Positions 26,365 through 34,696 are shown, counted from the first letter of the stretch. The stretch: 48,731 nt of DNA from AEGEAN-183 sp964614345 (GCA_964614345.1 CAZTLP010000006.1:1-48731); one strand, 5' to 3'. Notes: generated by a model from the letters alone, not told the origin. Numbers and translations: made by a program.

Positions 26365-26969
26365 GAATAGTTGTCCAATAAAATTTCTGTAGAATCAATA
26401 TTAGATGAAGTGTGGCTAGTAAAAAGAAACGAACTGCCTTTAGAGTTTAACTTCTCAATAATTGAAGAAACTAACAGAGTCCCTGCCTCATCCAGAGAAG
26501 CAAAAGGTTCGTCTATCAGATATATCTCATGCTCACCCAATAACCATTTGGCTATTGCTAATCTTTTCAGCTGTCCCATTGATAAATCTGAAGTGTTTCT
26601 TTCCCTGTACTCGAAAAGATCAACTTGTTTTAAAGAAGATATAATCCTATCTTCATTAGAGTTAAAGATTGAATGAGAGAATTTTAAATTTTCAAAAACA
26701 GTAAAATTGTTCTTGAGGGCCAGCTGATGACCTTGATAAAAACAAGATTTTAAAAAAAAAGTTCTTGTATCTTCAATAGGTTTTTGTTTCCAACTTATTT
26801 TCCCTTGCTTCTTTTCAATTAAACCTAAAATACACTTTAGTAATGAGGTCTTTCCAGACCCATTAGATCCAATTATTTCTGTATTCTTTCCTTGATTAAC
26901 CTCAAATGACAGGTCATTAAAAACCAAATCATTAGATCTTTGGCAGGATAAATTATTTACTTTAAGCAA
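26361..26969 (-). CDS. ccmA: Cytochrome c biogenesis ABC ATPase CcmA
   Basis: 202 aa. Walker A GSNGSGKTS, signature LSMGQLKRLAIAKWLL and Walker B IYLIDEPFASLD are intact. The start is a TTG with only weak purine-rich sequence upstream, unusual for the first gene of an operon. It opens the ccmABCDEFGHI operon, which runs without internal gaps of more than a few nt down to ccmI at 20590. Confidence 0.93.
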   Translation of the reverse strand: MLKVNNLSCQRSNDLVFNDLSFEVNQGKNTEIIGSNGSGKTSLLKCILGLIEKKQGKISWKQKPIEDTRTFFLKSCFYQGHQLALKNNFTVFENLKFSHSIFNSNEDRIISSLKQVDLFEYRERNTSDLSMGQLKRLAIAKWLLGEHEIYLIDEPFASLDEAGTLLVSSIIEKLNSKGSSFLFTSHTSSNIDSTEILLDNYS

Positions 26970-27011
26970 GTCTTGTCTCTTGTGACTGAGGCGGCTATTT
27001 TATCAAAATAT

Positions 27012-27051
27012 AGCTGTACTCTAAACGTAAGGTACATATGAAGGTACAGCT
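27012..27051. repeat. Inverted and direct repeats between metY and ccmA
   Basis: AGCTGTAC (27012-27019) and GTACAGCT (27044-27051) form a perfect 8-bp inverted repeat around 24 nt. Within it AAGGTACA occurs twice (27029-27036, 27041-27048). It lies after the metY stop and before the ccmA start. It could be a metY 3' hairpin or an operator for ccm; the following tract is only moderately T-rich. Confidence 0.35.
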
Positions 27052-27066
27052 TATATTTATATTAAA

Positions 27067-28365
27067 CTAACTAGCAGCATTCAAAGCTTGTTCAATATCT
27101 GCAATGATGTCTTCTATATTCTCTATTCCAATAGAAAGCCTGACATAACCAGGTGTTACCCCCGCTGATAACTGTTCCTTAGAAGATAACTGACTATGTG
27201 TAGTTGAAGCTGGGTGAATGGCTAAAGACCTTGAATCTCCAATATTAGCTACATGATAAAGAAGCTTAAGAGAATCAATAAATCTTTTTCCTGCTTTAAG
27301 TCCTCCAGGTAACTCGAAACCAATCAAAGCTCCATAGCCACCGGACAGGTACTTATCTGCTCTCTTTTTATCTGCCCCTTTTGCTATACCAGGATAAGTT
27401 ACTGAAGAAACCTTATCGTTTTCTTCTAAGTATTTAGCTACTTTAAAGGCATTATTACCATGCTCTCTCATTCTTAAAGGTAAAGTTTCTAAACCTTGAA
27501 TGAAAGCCCAAGCATTGAAAGGACTCATAGAACCGCCTAAGTCTCTTAGCAGAGTAGTCCTGGCTTTCATAATATAAGCAATTGGTCCCAATGGTTTAAT
27601 CGCTTCAGTCCAAACAACCCCGTTATAACAAGCATCAGGTGTATTTAAATTTGGTTGTCTATCTGGGCCAGCTTTCTCCCAATCAAAATTACCTCCATCA
27701 ACAATTAAACCTCCTATAGAGGTACCATGACCACCAATGTATTTCGTAGTAGAGTAAGTAGCTACAGCAGCACCGTGATCAAATGGTCTACAAAATACAG
27801 GAGCAGCAGTGTTATCTACTATCAATGGAATACCTTTTGGTTTTCCTATATCAGCTACCTCTTGAATAGGAAAAACTTTAAGTTTTGGATTTGGTAACGT
27901 TTCTCCAAAATAAGCCCTAGTCTTCTTATCTGTGGCTTGAGCAAAGTTTTTTGGCTCACTGGGGTCTACAAATCTAACCTCTATACCCATTTCTGAAAGG
28001 TTATTTTTAAACTGATTATAAGTTCCTCCATAAAGATGAGAAGAAGAAACAATGTTATCCCCTGCTCTAGCTAAATTTTGAATTGAATAGGCGGAAGCTG
28101 TCTGCCCTGAAGAAACTGCTAAAGCAGCTGCAGCTCCATCCAAAGCAGCCATTCTTTCTTCTAAAACTGCATTAGTGGGATTCATAATTCTGGTATAGAT
28201 ATTTCCAAGTTCAGCTAGCGCAAATAAATTTGCTGCTTTATCTGTACTATCAAACAAGTAACTTGTTGTTTGATGGATAGGTACAGCAACTGATCCAGTA
28301 GTTGCATCAGACCTCCATCCAGCATGTAAGGCAATTGTTTCTATATTTTTTCCTGTGTAACTCAT
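27067..28365 (-). CDS. metY: O-acetylhomoserine sulfhydrylase (aminocarboxypropyltransferase) MetY-type
   Basis: 432 aa. Cys/Met-metabolism PLP enzyme with IYTRIMNPTNAVLEERMAAL, SSGQTASAYSI, SSSHLYGGTYNQF and PLP lysine K208 in ATYSTTKYIGGHGTS. Length above 420 aa and the ending GVTPGYVRLSIGIENIEDI fit O-acetylhomoserine sulfhydrylases rather than MetB (about 385 aa). Makes homocysteine from O-acetylhomoserine and sulfide. AGGAG lies 6 nt before the ATG. Upstream, a sigma-70-like promoter, a SAM-II riboswitch and an intrinsic terminator form an attenuation control unit. Confidence 0.93.
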   Translation of the reverse strand: MSYTGKNIETIALHAGWRSDATTGSVAVPIHQTTSYLFDSTDKAANLFALAELGNIYTRIMNPTNAVLEERMAALDGAAAALAVSSGQTASAYSIQNLARAGDNIVSSSHLYGGTYNQFKNNLSEMGIEVRFVDPSEPKNFAQATDKKTRAYFGETLPNPKLKVFPIQEVADIGKPKGIPLIVDNTAAPVFCRPFDHGAAVATYSTTKYIGGHGTSIGGLIVDGGNFDWEKAGPDRQPNLNTPDACYNGVVWTEAIKPLGPIAYIMKARTTLLRDLGGSMSPFNAWAFIQGLETLPLRMREHGNNAFKVAKYLEENDKVSSVTYPGIAKGADKKRADKYLSGGYGALIGFELPGGLKAGKRFIDSLKLLYHVANIGDSRSLAIHPASTTHSQLSSKEQLSAGVTPGYVRLSIGIENIEDIIADIEQALNAAS

Positions 28366-28376
28366 TATTTTCTCCT

Positions 28377-28409
28377 AAAAAAAAACCTGCCAGCTTTCGC
28401 TAAACAGGT
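28377..28409 (-). terminator. Intrinsic terminator (riboswitch expression platform)
   Basis: The minus strand reads ACCTGTTTAGC-GAAA-GCTGGCAGGT followed by T residues to 28377 (nine in a row, the first one closing the stem). The stem has one bulged T and a GNRA tetraloop. It ends just before the metY Shine-Dalgarno sequence, so formation would stop transcription before metY. Confidence 0.85.
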
Positions 28410-28423
28410 CTCTTAGGACTCTC

Positions 28424-28477
28424 CTCTTTAGCTGTATTTATAAAGCACCCGCAAGCTGGTTCAAATCGGTGCTCGAG
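28424..28477 (-). ncRNA. SAM-II class riboswitch aptamer
   Basis: The minus-strand RNA contains AGCACC / GGGTGCT as helix P1, enclosing GATTTGAACCAGCTTGC, followed by TTTATAAATACAGCTAAAGAGG. The segments GATTTgAACC, cTTGC, ATAAAT and AGCTAAA.AGG match, from memory, the SAM-II aptamer first crystallised from a marine metagenome metX leader, in order and spacing. The related SAM-V class shares this core and is the alternative. It sits directly upstream of a terminator and metY. Confidence 0.82.
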
Positions 28478-28479
28478 CT

Positions 28480-28507
28480 ATTCTAATGCTATGCAACTAT
28501 AAATCAA
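28480..28507 (-). promoter_or_regulatory. Sigma-70-like promoter for the metY leader
   Basis: Minus strand TTGATT (28507-28502), 16 nt, TAGAAT (28485-28480). The predicted start site near 28473 falls at the first bases of the riboswitch P1 stem, which supports both calls. Confidence 0.6.
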
Positions 28508-28522
28508 GACTATGTATTAAAA

Positions 28523-28528
28523 TATAAT
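28523..28528 (+). promoter_or_regulatory. -10 element of the tRNA-Arg promoter
   Basis: Perfect TATAAT ending 8 nt before the mature tRNA 5' end. No convincing -35 hexamer. It would drive tRNA-Arg and probably the carboxyltransferase gene that follows. Confidence 0.5.
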
Positions 28529-28536
28529 CAATGTAG

Positions 28537-28613
28537 GCCCCGTTAGCTCAGTTGGATAGAGCGCTAGATTCCTAATCTGGAGGTCATAGGTTCAAATCCT
28601 GTACGGGGCACCA
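28537..28613 (+). tRNA. tRNA-Arg (anticodon CCT)
   Basis: Acceptor GCCCCGT/ACGGGGC, D-arm GCTCAGTTGGATAGAGC, anticodon stem CTAGA/TCTGG with loop TTCCTAA (anticodon CCT), T-arm ATAGG TTCAAAT CCTGT, discriminator A and encoded CCA. Reads AGG. The next protein gene starts 7 nt after the CCA. Confidence 0.94.
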
Positions 28614-28620
28614 AAAAGAT

Positions 28621-30165
28621 ATGAATTGGAAAAAAGAGACAGACGAAATAAAGATTAGAAAAAAGCTAGCTAAGAAACAAGGTGGTTCTGAAGCGGTTGC
28701 TCTTCAACATGCTAAAGGCAGATTAACCCTTAGGGAAAGAATAGATAAACTTATAGATAAAGGTTCTTTCCAAGAGCAAGGAGAAATAGCTGGAGGTACA
28801 GAAACGAACGATAAAGGTGAAGTGGAATCTATTACTCCAGCTAACTTCATTTTAGGCTTTGCAAAAATTGATGGTAGATCTGTAGTTTTGGGTGGTGAAG
28901 ACTTCACAGTCAAAGGAGGGTCACCCAATCCAGCTGGATTGAGAAAAAGCGTTTACACTGAAGATCTGGCTCTACGTTACAAAATGCCATTAATCCGTTT
29001 ACACGAAGGAGGCGGCGGGTCTGTTGCAGGTCCCGCAAAAAGTAAAAAAAGAGGTTATGGTGGGGATCCAGTATTTTCTAGATCAAGGTTTAAATCAGTA
29101 GCTGAGACACTTAAAGAAATACCTGTTATATCAGCTGCATTAGGACCTGTAGCTGGTTTACCAGCTGCAAGATTTGTTGCTTCCCATTTTCGTGTTATGA
29201 CTAAGAAGACTGCGCAACTACTAGTTGCTGGGCCCGCAGTAGTTGAAAGGGCTTTTGGGAAAAAAATGACCAAGGAAGAACTAGGGGGCTCACATGTGCA
29301 TAGATTAAATGGAGTTACAGATAATGTTGCAGATACAGAAGAAGATGCTTTTATCCAGATTAAGCAATTTCTTTCTTATATGCCTCAAAGCATTTACGAA
29401 TTGCCTCAAAGACAAGAAACTGAAGATCAAGTAGACAGAGCTGAAGAGGACCTTCTGTCTTTGATTCCTAAAGACAGACAGAAGTCTTATGAAATGAGAG
29501 AAATTATTAAAAAAGTATTTGATAAGAATTCCTTCTTTGAAATAACAAAATCTTTTGGTAGAGGTATCATTACTGGCTTTGCTAGGCTGGATGGTTTTAG
29601 TATTGGAATTTTAGCTAATGATTCTAATTTTTATGCCGGATCAATGTCTGCTGATGGTGCTAAAAAGACTACTAGATTCGTAAAGTTATGTGACACATTC
29701 CATATACCTATAGTAAGTTTAGTTGACGAACCAGGATTTCTAATTGGCCCTGAAGCTGAAATTGAAGCTACTATCCTTTATGGCACTGAGGCCGTACTTG
29801 CTGTTACAGAATCAACCGTTCCTTGGTCGTCAGTTATGATTAGAAAATCATTTGGGGTTGCAGCCGCTGCTCATTATGGTCCTGATGGTTATGTTCTCGC
29901 CTGGCCTTCAGCAGAATCTGGACCCTTACCTTTAGAAGGAGGAGTGGCAGTGGCTTTTAAGAAGGAAATAGCTGCAGCAAAAGATCCGGAAGCAAAGAGA
30001 AAAGAAATTGAAGAAAGCATGAGCAAACTTCAAGACCCTTTTCCAAGAGCAGAAAGTTTCTCTGTTCACGAAATAATTGATCCCAGAGAAACTCGTAAAT
30101 ATCTGGCTCAATGGGCAGAAAGAATCCAACCTCAGTTGAAAGCTAAACTTTTACGTTTAAAGTAG
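28621..30165 (+). CDS. Acyl-CoA carboxylase carboxyltransferase (beta) subunit
   Basis: 514 aa. N-terminal and C-terminal crotonase-like carboxyltransferase halves: LQHAKGRLTLRERIDKLID, RLHEGGGGSVAGPAK, GPVAGLPAARFVASHF, then ITGFARLDGFSIGILANDSN, DEPGFLIGPEAE and AAAAHYGPDGYVLAWPSAE. This fits propionyl-, methylcrotonyl- or geranyl-CoA carboxylase beta subunits; substrate class is not decided. No biotin carboxylase subunit is adjacent in this window. There is no Shine-Dalgarno sequence: the ATG is 7 nt after the tRNA-Arg CCA end, and the N-terminal alignment with the family supports this ATG. Confidence 0.9.
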   Translation: MNWKKETDEIKIRKKLAKKQGGSEAVALQHAKGRLTLRERIDKLIDKGSFQEQGEIAGGTETNDKGEVESITPANFILGFAKIDGRSVVLGGEDFTVKGGSPNPAGLRKSVYTEDLALRYKMPLIRLHEGGGGSVAGPAKSKKRGYGGDPVFSRSRFKSVAETLKEIPVISAALGPVAGLPAARFVASHFRVMTKKTAQLLVAGPAVVERAFGKKMTKEELGGSHVHRLNGVTDNVADTEEDAFIQIKQFLSYMPQSIYELPQRQETEDQVDRAEEDLLSLIPKDRQKSYEMREIIKKVFDKNSFFEITKSFGRGIITGFARLDGFSIGILANDSNFYAGSMSADGAKKTTRFVKLCDTFHIPIVSLVDEPGFLIGPEAEIEATILYGTEAVLAVTESTVPWSSVMIRKSFGVAAAAHYGPDGYVLAWPSAESGPLPLEGGVAVAFKKEIAAAKDPEAKRKEIEESMSKLQDPFPRAESFSVHEIIDPRETRKYLAQWAERIQPQLKAKLLRLK

Positions 30166-30231
30166 AGACATAACAAATATACATAGATATACTAATCGGC
30201 CGAAAAAATATTTTTAAAAGGAGCATATGAT

Positions 30232-31659
30232 ATGAAAACTCATCATCAGTTTTATATAAATGGAGAGTGGGTAGATCCAGCAGAAGGAGTAAATTCTTTT
30301 GATGTCATCAATCCCTCTAATGAAGAGGTAATAGCACAAATTGCCTTAGGAACACCGGCGGATGTCGATAAAGCAGTCGCTGCAGCTCAAGCTGCATTTG
30401 ATTCCTTTAGCCAAACCTCTGTTGAAGAACGTTTAGCTTTACTTGGAAAAATAGTTGAGATCTATCAATCAAGATATGATGAAGTTGCTGAAACCATATC
30501 CCAAGAAATGGGCGCACCTCTTTCTCTATCAAAAGCTGCTCAAGCTGCTACAGGATTAGGTCACTTTGCCCAAGCAATAGAGATTCTTCAAGGTTTTGAA
30601 TGGGAAGAGACCAAGGGTAAAACTACTTTAAGAAAGGAGCCTATTGGTGTCGTAGGAATGATTACCCCATGGAATTGGCCTATCAACCAAATTTCTTGCA
30701 AAGTTGCTCCTGCCTTAGCTGCTGGATGCACCATGGTATTAAAACCAACTGAGATAGCGCCATTGAATGCTATTCTTTTTGCAGAAGTAATGGATGAAGC
30801 AGGAGTTCCTGCAGGTGTATTCAATATGATTAACGGAGATGGGCCTACAGTTGGTGAAGCTATGTCTTCACATCCGGGTATAGATATGATGTCTTTTACA
30901 GGTTCAACCAGAGCAGGAATTAGTGTAGCTAAAGGAGCTGCTGATACCGTTAAAAGAGTGGCACAAGAGCTTGGAGGAAAATCAGCTAATATCATCCTTG
31001 ACGACGCAGATTTTCCATCTGCTATTGAAGGTGGAGCTAGACATTGCTTTTCTAATAGCGGTCAATCTTGTAATGCACCAACTAGAATGCTTGTTCCAGA
31101 AAGTAGACAAGATGAGGCTAAGGAAATTGCTAAAAAAGCAGCAGAAACTACTAAAGTTGGAGATCCTTTTGGAGAAGATACTTCTATTGGTCCTGTTGTT
31201 AGTGAAGTTCAATTCAATAAAATTCAAGGTTTAATTGAAAAAGGAATTGAAGAAGGAGCTGAGCTGGTAACTGGAGGACCTGGAAAACCTGATGGTTTAA
31301 ATGCAGGTTATTACGTAAGACCTACAGTTTTTGCAAATGTTAATAATGATATGACAATTGCAAGAGAAGAAATCTTTGGACCAGTATTGTCAATTCTTCC
31401 TTATAAAGATGAAGAAGAGGCAGTTCAAATAGCGAACGATACAGATTATGGTCTATATGGGTATGTTTCTGGTGATGTCGAGCATGCCAAAAAGATAGCT
31501 AATAGAATAAGAGCAGGTAGCGTAGCTATAAATGGTGCCCAAGCAGATTTTACAGCCCCTTTTGGAGGCTATAAACAATCTGGGAATGGTAAAGAGTGGG
31601 GACCTTTTGGTTTCGAAGAATTTTTAGAAACAAAAGCTGTCCTAGGCTACGAAAGTTAA
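30232..31659 (+). CDS. Aldehyde dehydrogenase family protein
   Basis: 475 aa. General base E246 in VAQELGGKSAN and catalytic nucleophile C280 in SNSGQSCNAPTRM are present, as is the NAD-binding PWNWPINQ region and the C-terminal PFGGYKQSGNGKEWGPFGFE. NAD(P)-dependent oxidation of an aldehyde to an acid. Start chosen by AAAGGAG 8 nt upstream. It follows the carboxyltransferase gene by 66 nt. A strong bidirectional terminator follows. Confidence 0.92.
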   Translation: MKTHHQFYINGEWVDPAEGVNSFDVINPSNEEVIAQIALGTPADVDKAVAAAQAAFDSFSQTSVEERLALLGKIVEIYQSRYDEVAETISQEMGAPLSLSKAAQAATGLGHFAQAIEILQGFEWEETKGKTTLRKEPIGVVGMITPWNWPINQISCKVAPALAAGCTMVLKPTEIAPLNAILFAEVMDEAGVPAGVFNMINGDGPTVGEAMSSHPGIDMMSFTGSTRAGISVAKGAADTVKRVAQELGGKSANIILDDADFPSAIEGGARHCFSNSGQSCNAPTRMLVPESRQDEAKEIAKKAAETTKVGDPFGEDTSIGPVVSEVQFNKIQGLIEKGIEEGAELVTGGPGKPDGLNAGYYVRPTVFANVNNDMTIAREEIFGPVLSILPYKDEEEAVQIANDTDYGLYGYVSGDVEHAKKIANRIRAGSVAINGAQADFTAPFGGYKQSGNGKEWGPFGFEEFLETKAVLGYES

Positions 31660-31661
31660 AG

Positions 31662-31687
31662 AAAAGGCCGCTAAAGCGGCCTTTTTT
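31662..31687. terminator. Bidirectional intrinsic terminator
   Basis: GGCCGC-TAAA-GCGGCC (31666-31681) with A-run before and T-run after. It serves the aldehyde dehydrogenase gene on the plus strand and the hydroxyacid dehydrogenase operon ending at 31688 on the minus strand. Confidence 0.9.
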
Positions 31688-32644
31688 CTATACTAAGTTA
31701 TGTAACTTTTCCCCTCTTCTATACCTTTCTAGGTTTAATAAGAATAATTCCACAGCTCTGTCAGTAGCCCTAGGGCCCCAAGCCGAGTCATGGGGAGTAA
31801 TAAAGCAATTTTCTAATTCCCACAAAGGTGAGTTCTTATCTAAAGGTTCTGGATCAGTTACATCCAAAGCTGCACACTCAATTTCTCCAGAAATTAAAGC
31901 TTGATGTAAGTCATCTTCGGACACTGTCTCTCCTCTTCCTACATTTATAAACATGGAGGAGGTTTTCATTGCTATAAACTGCTCTATAGAGAAAGTTTTT
32001 TGGGTCTCTTCTGTAACTGGTAAACAATTAATTACAAAGTCACATTCAGAAAGCATTTCATTAAGATCTGAAGGCTTGTATAGCCTATCTAAATAATCAG
32101 ATGAGACAGGTGTCCTTTTTGTTGCTAAAACTTTCATCCTAAAAGCCTTTCCAAGTCTAGCGACCTCTTGTCCTATTCCTCCATAACCAACTACTCCCAA
32201 AACCATATCAGTTAGCTCACCAACTGAAGTCATCTGCTTCCACTCTTTATTCTTTTGGAGTTCGATATGTGCATCAATGTCTTTAATTTTTCGGAGGATC
32301 TGAGCAAATACATATGTTCCTATAGTAACGGCATGAACACCTCCCCCATGAGAAAAAAGATCCGTAACTTTTATTAGAGATTGAGCTGCCTCACTTTCAA
32401 TTCCTGCCCAACTAGACTGTATAAACTTGCATCCTTTTATTAATTTAGTGAAGTTTTCTTTATAGGATGGATCTCTAAGAATTTTGAACATTATTTCGTA
32501 GGAAACAAAGACTACTTCAGGATGACCTTCTCCTTGAGATAATTTACCTTCTCTATTAACTAAAAGGATGTCATCTAGACCTAAGGACTCATTTAAAAGT
32601 TCTTCAAATGAATTATAAGTTAATTCACTAATACAGATTTTCAT
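31688..32644 (-). CDS. NAD-dependent D-2-hydroxyacid dehydrogenase family protein
   Basis: 318 aa. The Rossmann motif is VLGVVGYGGIGQEVARLG, followed by CDFVINCLPVTEET, MFINVGRGETVSEDDL and CAALDVTDPEPLDKNSPLWE. The catalytic histidine is in TPHDSAWG. The substrate is not predictable. The last gene of a minus-strand operon, 7 nt after the nucleotidyltransferase, so it may act on the same metabolite as the sulfotransferase module; that is inference. Confidence 0.85.
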   Translation of the reverse strand: MKICISELTYNSFEELLNESLGLDDILLVNREGKLSQGEGHPEVVFVSYEIMFKILRDPSYKENFTKLIKGCKFIQSSWAGIESEAAQSLIKVTDLFSHGGGVHAVTIGTYVFAQILRKIKDIDAHIELQKNKEWKQMTSVGELTDMVLGVVGYGGIGQEVARLGKAFRMKVLATKRTPVSSDYLDRLYKPSDLNEMLSECDFVINCLPVTEETQKTFSIEQFIAMKTSSMFINVGRGETVSEDDLHQALISGEIECAALDVTDPEPLDKNSPLWELENCFITPHDSAWGPRATDRAVELFLLNLERYRRGEKLHNLV

Positions 32645-32651
32645 GTACAGC

Positions 32652-33044
32652 TTATTCTAGTTCGCCCTTTTCGCGCATTCTCTGCCGTATTTGAGTGGCG
32701 CTAATTTCTTCAATGGAATCCTCAAAAGTTTCTTCTTCGAATACATAACCAACGCCTCTTCCGTAAGTGATATTAATTACATTGGGCACTAACATGATTT
32801 CGTATTCAACACCTCTTTTAAAACCATCTTTTGATAGTCCTGCTGATATATTCTCACAAACTAAATCCCAATCGAAAGGATTGTCATTATGACCCATTCC
32901 AGCCGATACTCCTTGAACATCCCTCACTTGAATAATAACTTGCCCCGTTTTCTTTAAAGCTCTTTTGAATAACTCTTGATGACCATCGTGCCATGGTTGC
33001 CATCTGCCCAATAATTGAACTGTCGGTTTTTTCCAATCAAACAT
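32652..33044 (-). CDS. Small nucleotidyltransferase (HxGH, NMNAT/cytidylyltransferase-like)
   Basis: 130 aa. GRWQPWHDGHQELF (13-26) is the GRFQPFHxGH-type nucleotide-binding motif and ISATQIRQRMR near residue 114 is the second conserved motif (ISxTxIR). The fold is that of adenylyl- or cytidylyltransferases. It is shorter than NadD or CoaD (about 160-210 aa). Overlaps the kinase gene by 8 nt and is surely co-translated. Substrate unknown: nicotinamide mononucleotide-like, glycerol phosphate-like, or an activated intermediate for the sulfotransferase. Confidence 0.75.
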   Translation of the reverse strand: MFDWKKPTVQLLGRWQPWHDGHQELFKRALKKTGQVIIQVRDVQGVSAGMGHNDNPFDWDLVCENISAGLSKDGFKRGVEYEIMLVPNVINITYGRGVGYVFEEETFEDSIEEISATQIRQRMREKGELE

Positions 33045-33447
33045 CTTTGTTTATCTCAGCGGCTATATTTATATGATTTTTATCATTCCATTCTGTTATT
33101 CTGAAATCAACTTCCTCAGGCTCTTCAAACAGTTTATTAGTGTCTTCAAACCTCCCCTCTTTTATAGTATCCAGCCAAATAACAATATCTGGGTTAAACA
33201 TCTTTCTGGTCTGTAAAGTAGGACAAATGAAGTCACAAATAACTATTCTGCCATTATCTGATTCATAATCAGCTAAAGATTTCATTCTTAAACTTTGTCT
33301 AGTTCTTCCTTCAGGACTAAAGTCCCAATCATTGGCCATCTCTCTTACTTTATCCGCATTAAACCAAGCTGCATTAAGAAGAGGTTGAAGTCTTTGTGCT
33401 AGATATGTCTTACCACTACCAGGCAATCCCATAATTAATATTTTCAT
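33037..33447 (-). CDS. APS-kinase-like P-loop kinase
   Basis: 136 aa. Walker A GLPGSGKTYLA (8-18), then WFNADKVREMANDWDFSPEG and RIVICDFICPTLQTR match the adenylylsulfate kinase (CysC) order LDGDxVR, GFSxxxR and ISP. It is shorter than E. coli CysC (201 aa) and the normal APS-binding C-terminal lid is reduced. If active it could make PAPS for the sulfotransferase gene 28 nt upstream; otherwise it is a small-molecule kinase of unknown substrate. Confidence 0.75.
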   Translation of the reverse strand: MKILIMGLPGSGKTYLAQRLQPLLNAAWFNADKVREMANDWDFSPEGRTRQSLRMKSLADYESDNGRIVICDFICPTLQTRKMFNPDIVIWLDTIKEGRFEDTNKLFEEPEEVDFRITEWNDKNHINIAAEINKDV

Positions 33448-33475
33448 AAAAAATTGATTAGATTTGTAATAATTA

Positions 33476-34588
33476 TTAATAGCTAATGTAATTAGAGAGC
33501 GTATTCTGGACTGATTCTTTACTTAATCCAAATTCACTTAATCCATAAGTGTGTGTATTTCTCTCTCCTTTTTTAAATTTGTTTGTGAAATCTACCATTT
33601 TTTCTTCTGTTTCTTTATTTAGATTTAAATTAAGACCAGAATAAATTTTTTTAATTTCTCCTATTGGGTCCACAATAAACTCATCGAATTTAACGTTGAT
33701 AAACTTATCTTTACTAATAAGACTTTTATCTTTTTCTCCTTTAGATAAAGATTCTTGCCAATACGAAAGAGTTTTTTGACCAATTTCATTTTTATCAATT
33801 TCTTTGGTAAAAGGTCGACGGGTTTTTTCTGTGAGACTACAGATAGAAGGTATGGTCTCTACGGGATCTCTATGGATTTGAATGAAGCTAGCATCTGGAT
33901 AAATTGCAAGTATTTCAGACAATCTACCAATATGACCAGGGTCTTTTAGCAGCCACCTTTGGGGTCTATCAAGGCTCTCTAAAACTTGTAAGAAACGTGA
34001 ATGCCAAAGAAATACAGAGGAGTGATCTGACTTCTTTAAGTAACTCTCGTAACTAGGAATTCTTGCCATATAAGAATAAAGAAGGCTTTTTAGACTAAAA
34101 GGGGTAATTAGGAGGCATTCTTCTGGGTCAGTAGCTAGTATAGGATGAACTACATCTAAATCAGATATTAATTTCTTTTGGAAAAACAACATAGAATTTG
34201 TTTTCCTTATACGTCTTTTGTATTCAATAGGATCTTGTTTTATTAGAGGAAATGGAAAAAACATTTCCCAAACTAAGGGACTTCTATAATTGGAATCTAA
34301 ACTTAACAAATTAAATAAATATGTTGTCCCAGATCTTGGTAATCCAATAACAAAAATAGGTGAAGCAGGCTTCTTAAGTTCCTTATTGTTAACGAATTCA
34401 AATATTTTCGATCTTATCTTAAGGTGGTTTGAAATTTGATACCTTAAAGCTATCTTGCCTATTAAGTTTAAGTTGGCTTCATTGGTAAGTGAATCCAATA
34501 ATACAGACAAAGGCTCTTTATAATCCTCTTCACCTAAATTCCCTTGTATTTTGTTTAAAAGAGATTTTTCTGAAAGTAAATAATTCAC
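33476..34588 (-). CDS. Sulfotransferase family protein
   Basis: 370 aa from a GTG. 5'-phosphosulfate-binding loop PIFVIGLPRSGTTYLFNLL (GLPRSGTT 82-89) and 3'-phosphate-binding region FIQIHRDPVETIPSICSL are clear. The N-terminal segment EPLSVLLDSLTNEANLNLIG is typical of the sulfotransferase_3-like group. Uses PAPS to sulfate an unknown acceptor. First gene of a four-gene minus-strand operon with APS-kinase-like, nucleotidyltransferase and dehydrogenase genes. Divergent to the amidohydrolase gene. Confidence 0.85.
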   Translation of the reverse strand: MNYLLSEKSLLNKIQGNLGEEDYKEPLSVLLDSLTNEANLNLIGKIALRYQISNHLKIRSKIFEFVNNKELKKPASPIFVIGLPRSGTTYLFNLLSLDSNYRSPLVWEMFFPFPLIKQDPIEYKRRIRKTNSMLFFQKKLISDLDVVHPILATDPEECLLITPFSLKSLLYSYMARIPSYESYLKKSDHSSVFLWHSRFLQVLESLDRPQRWLLKDPGHIGRLSEILAIYPDASFIQIHRDPVETIPSICSLTEKTRRPFTKEIDKNEIGQKTLSYWQESLSKGEKDKSLISKDKFINVKFDEFIVDPIGEIKKIYSGLNLNLNKETEEKMVDFTNKFKKGERNTHTYGLSEFGLSKESVQNTLSNYISY

Positions 34589-34696
34589 GATGTTGTTAAA
34601 TAATTATAAACCCCAAGGCTACTCCAAATCATTGGTTTCTTGAGAAAAGCTCTAATATACTTAACCAACAACTTTTTTGAATTTCTAGGGGGATAG

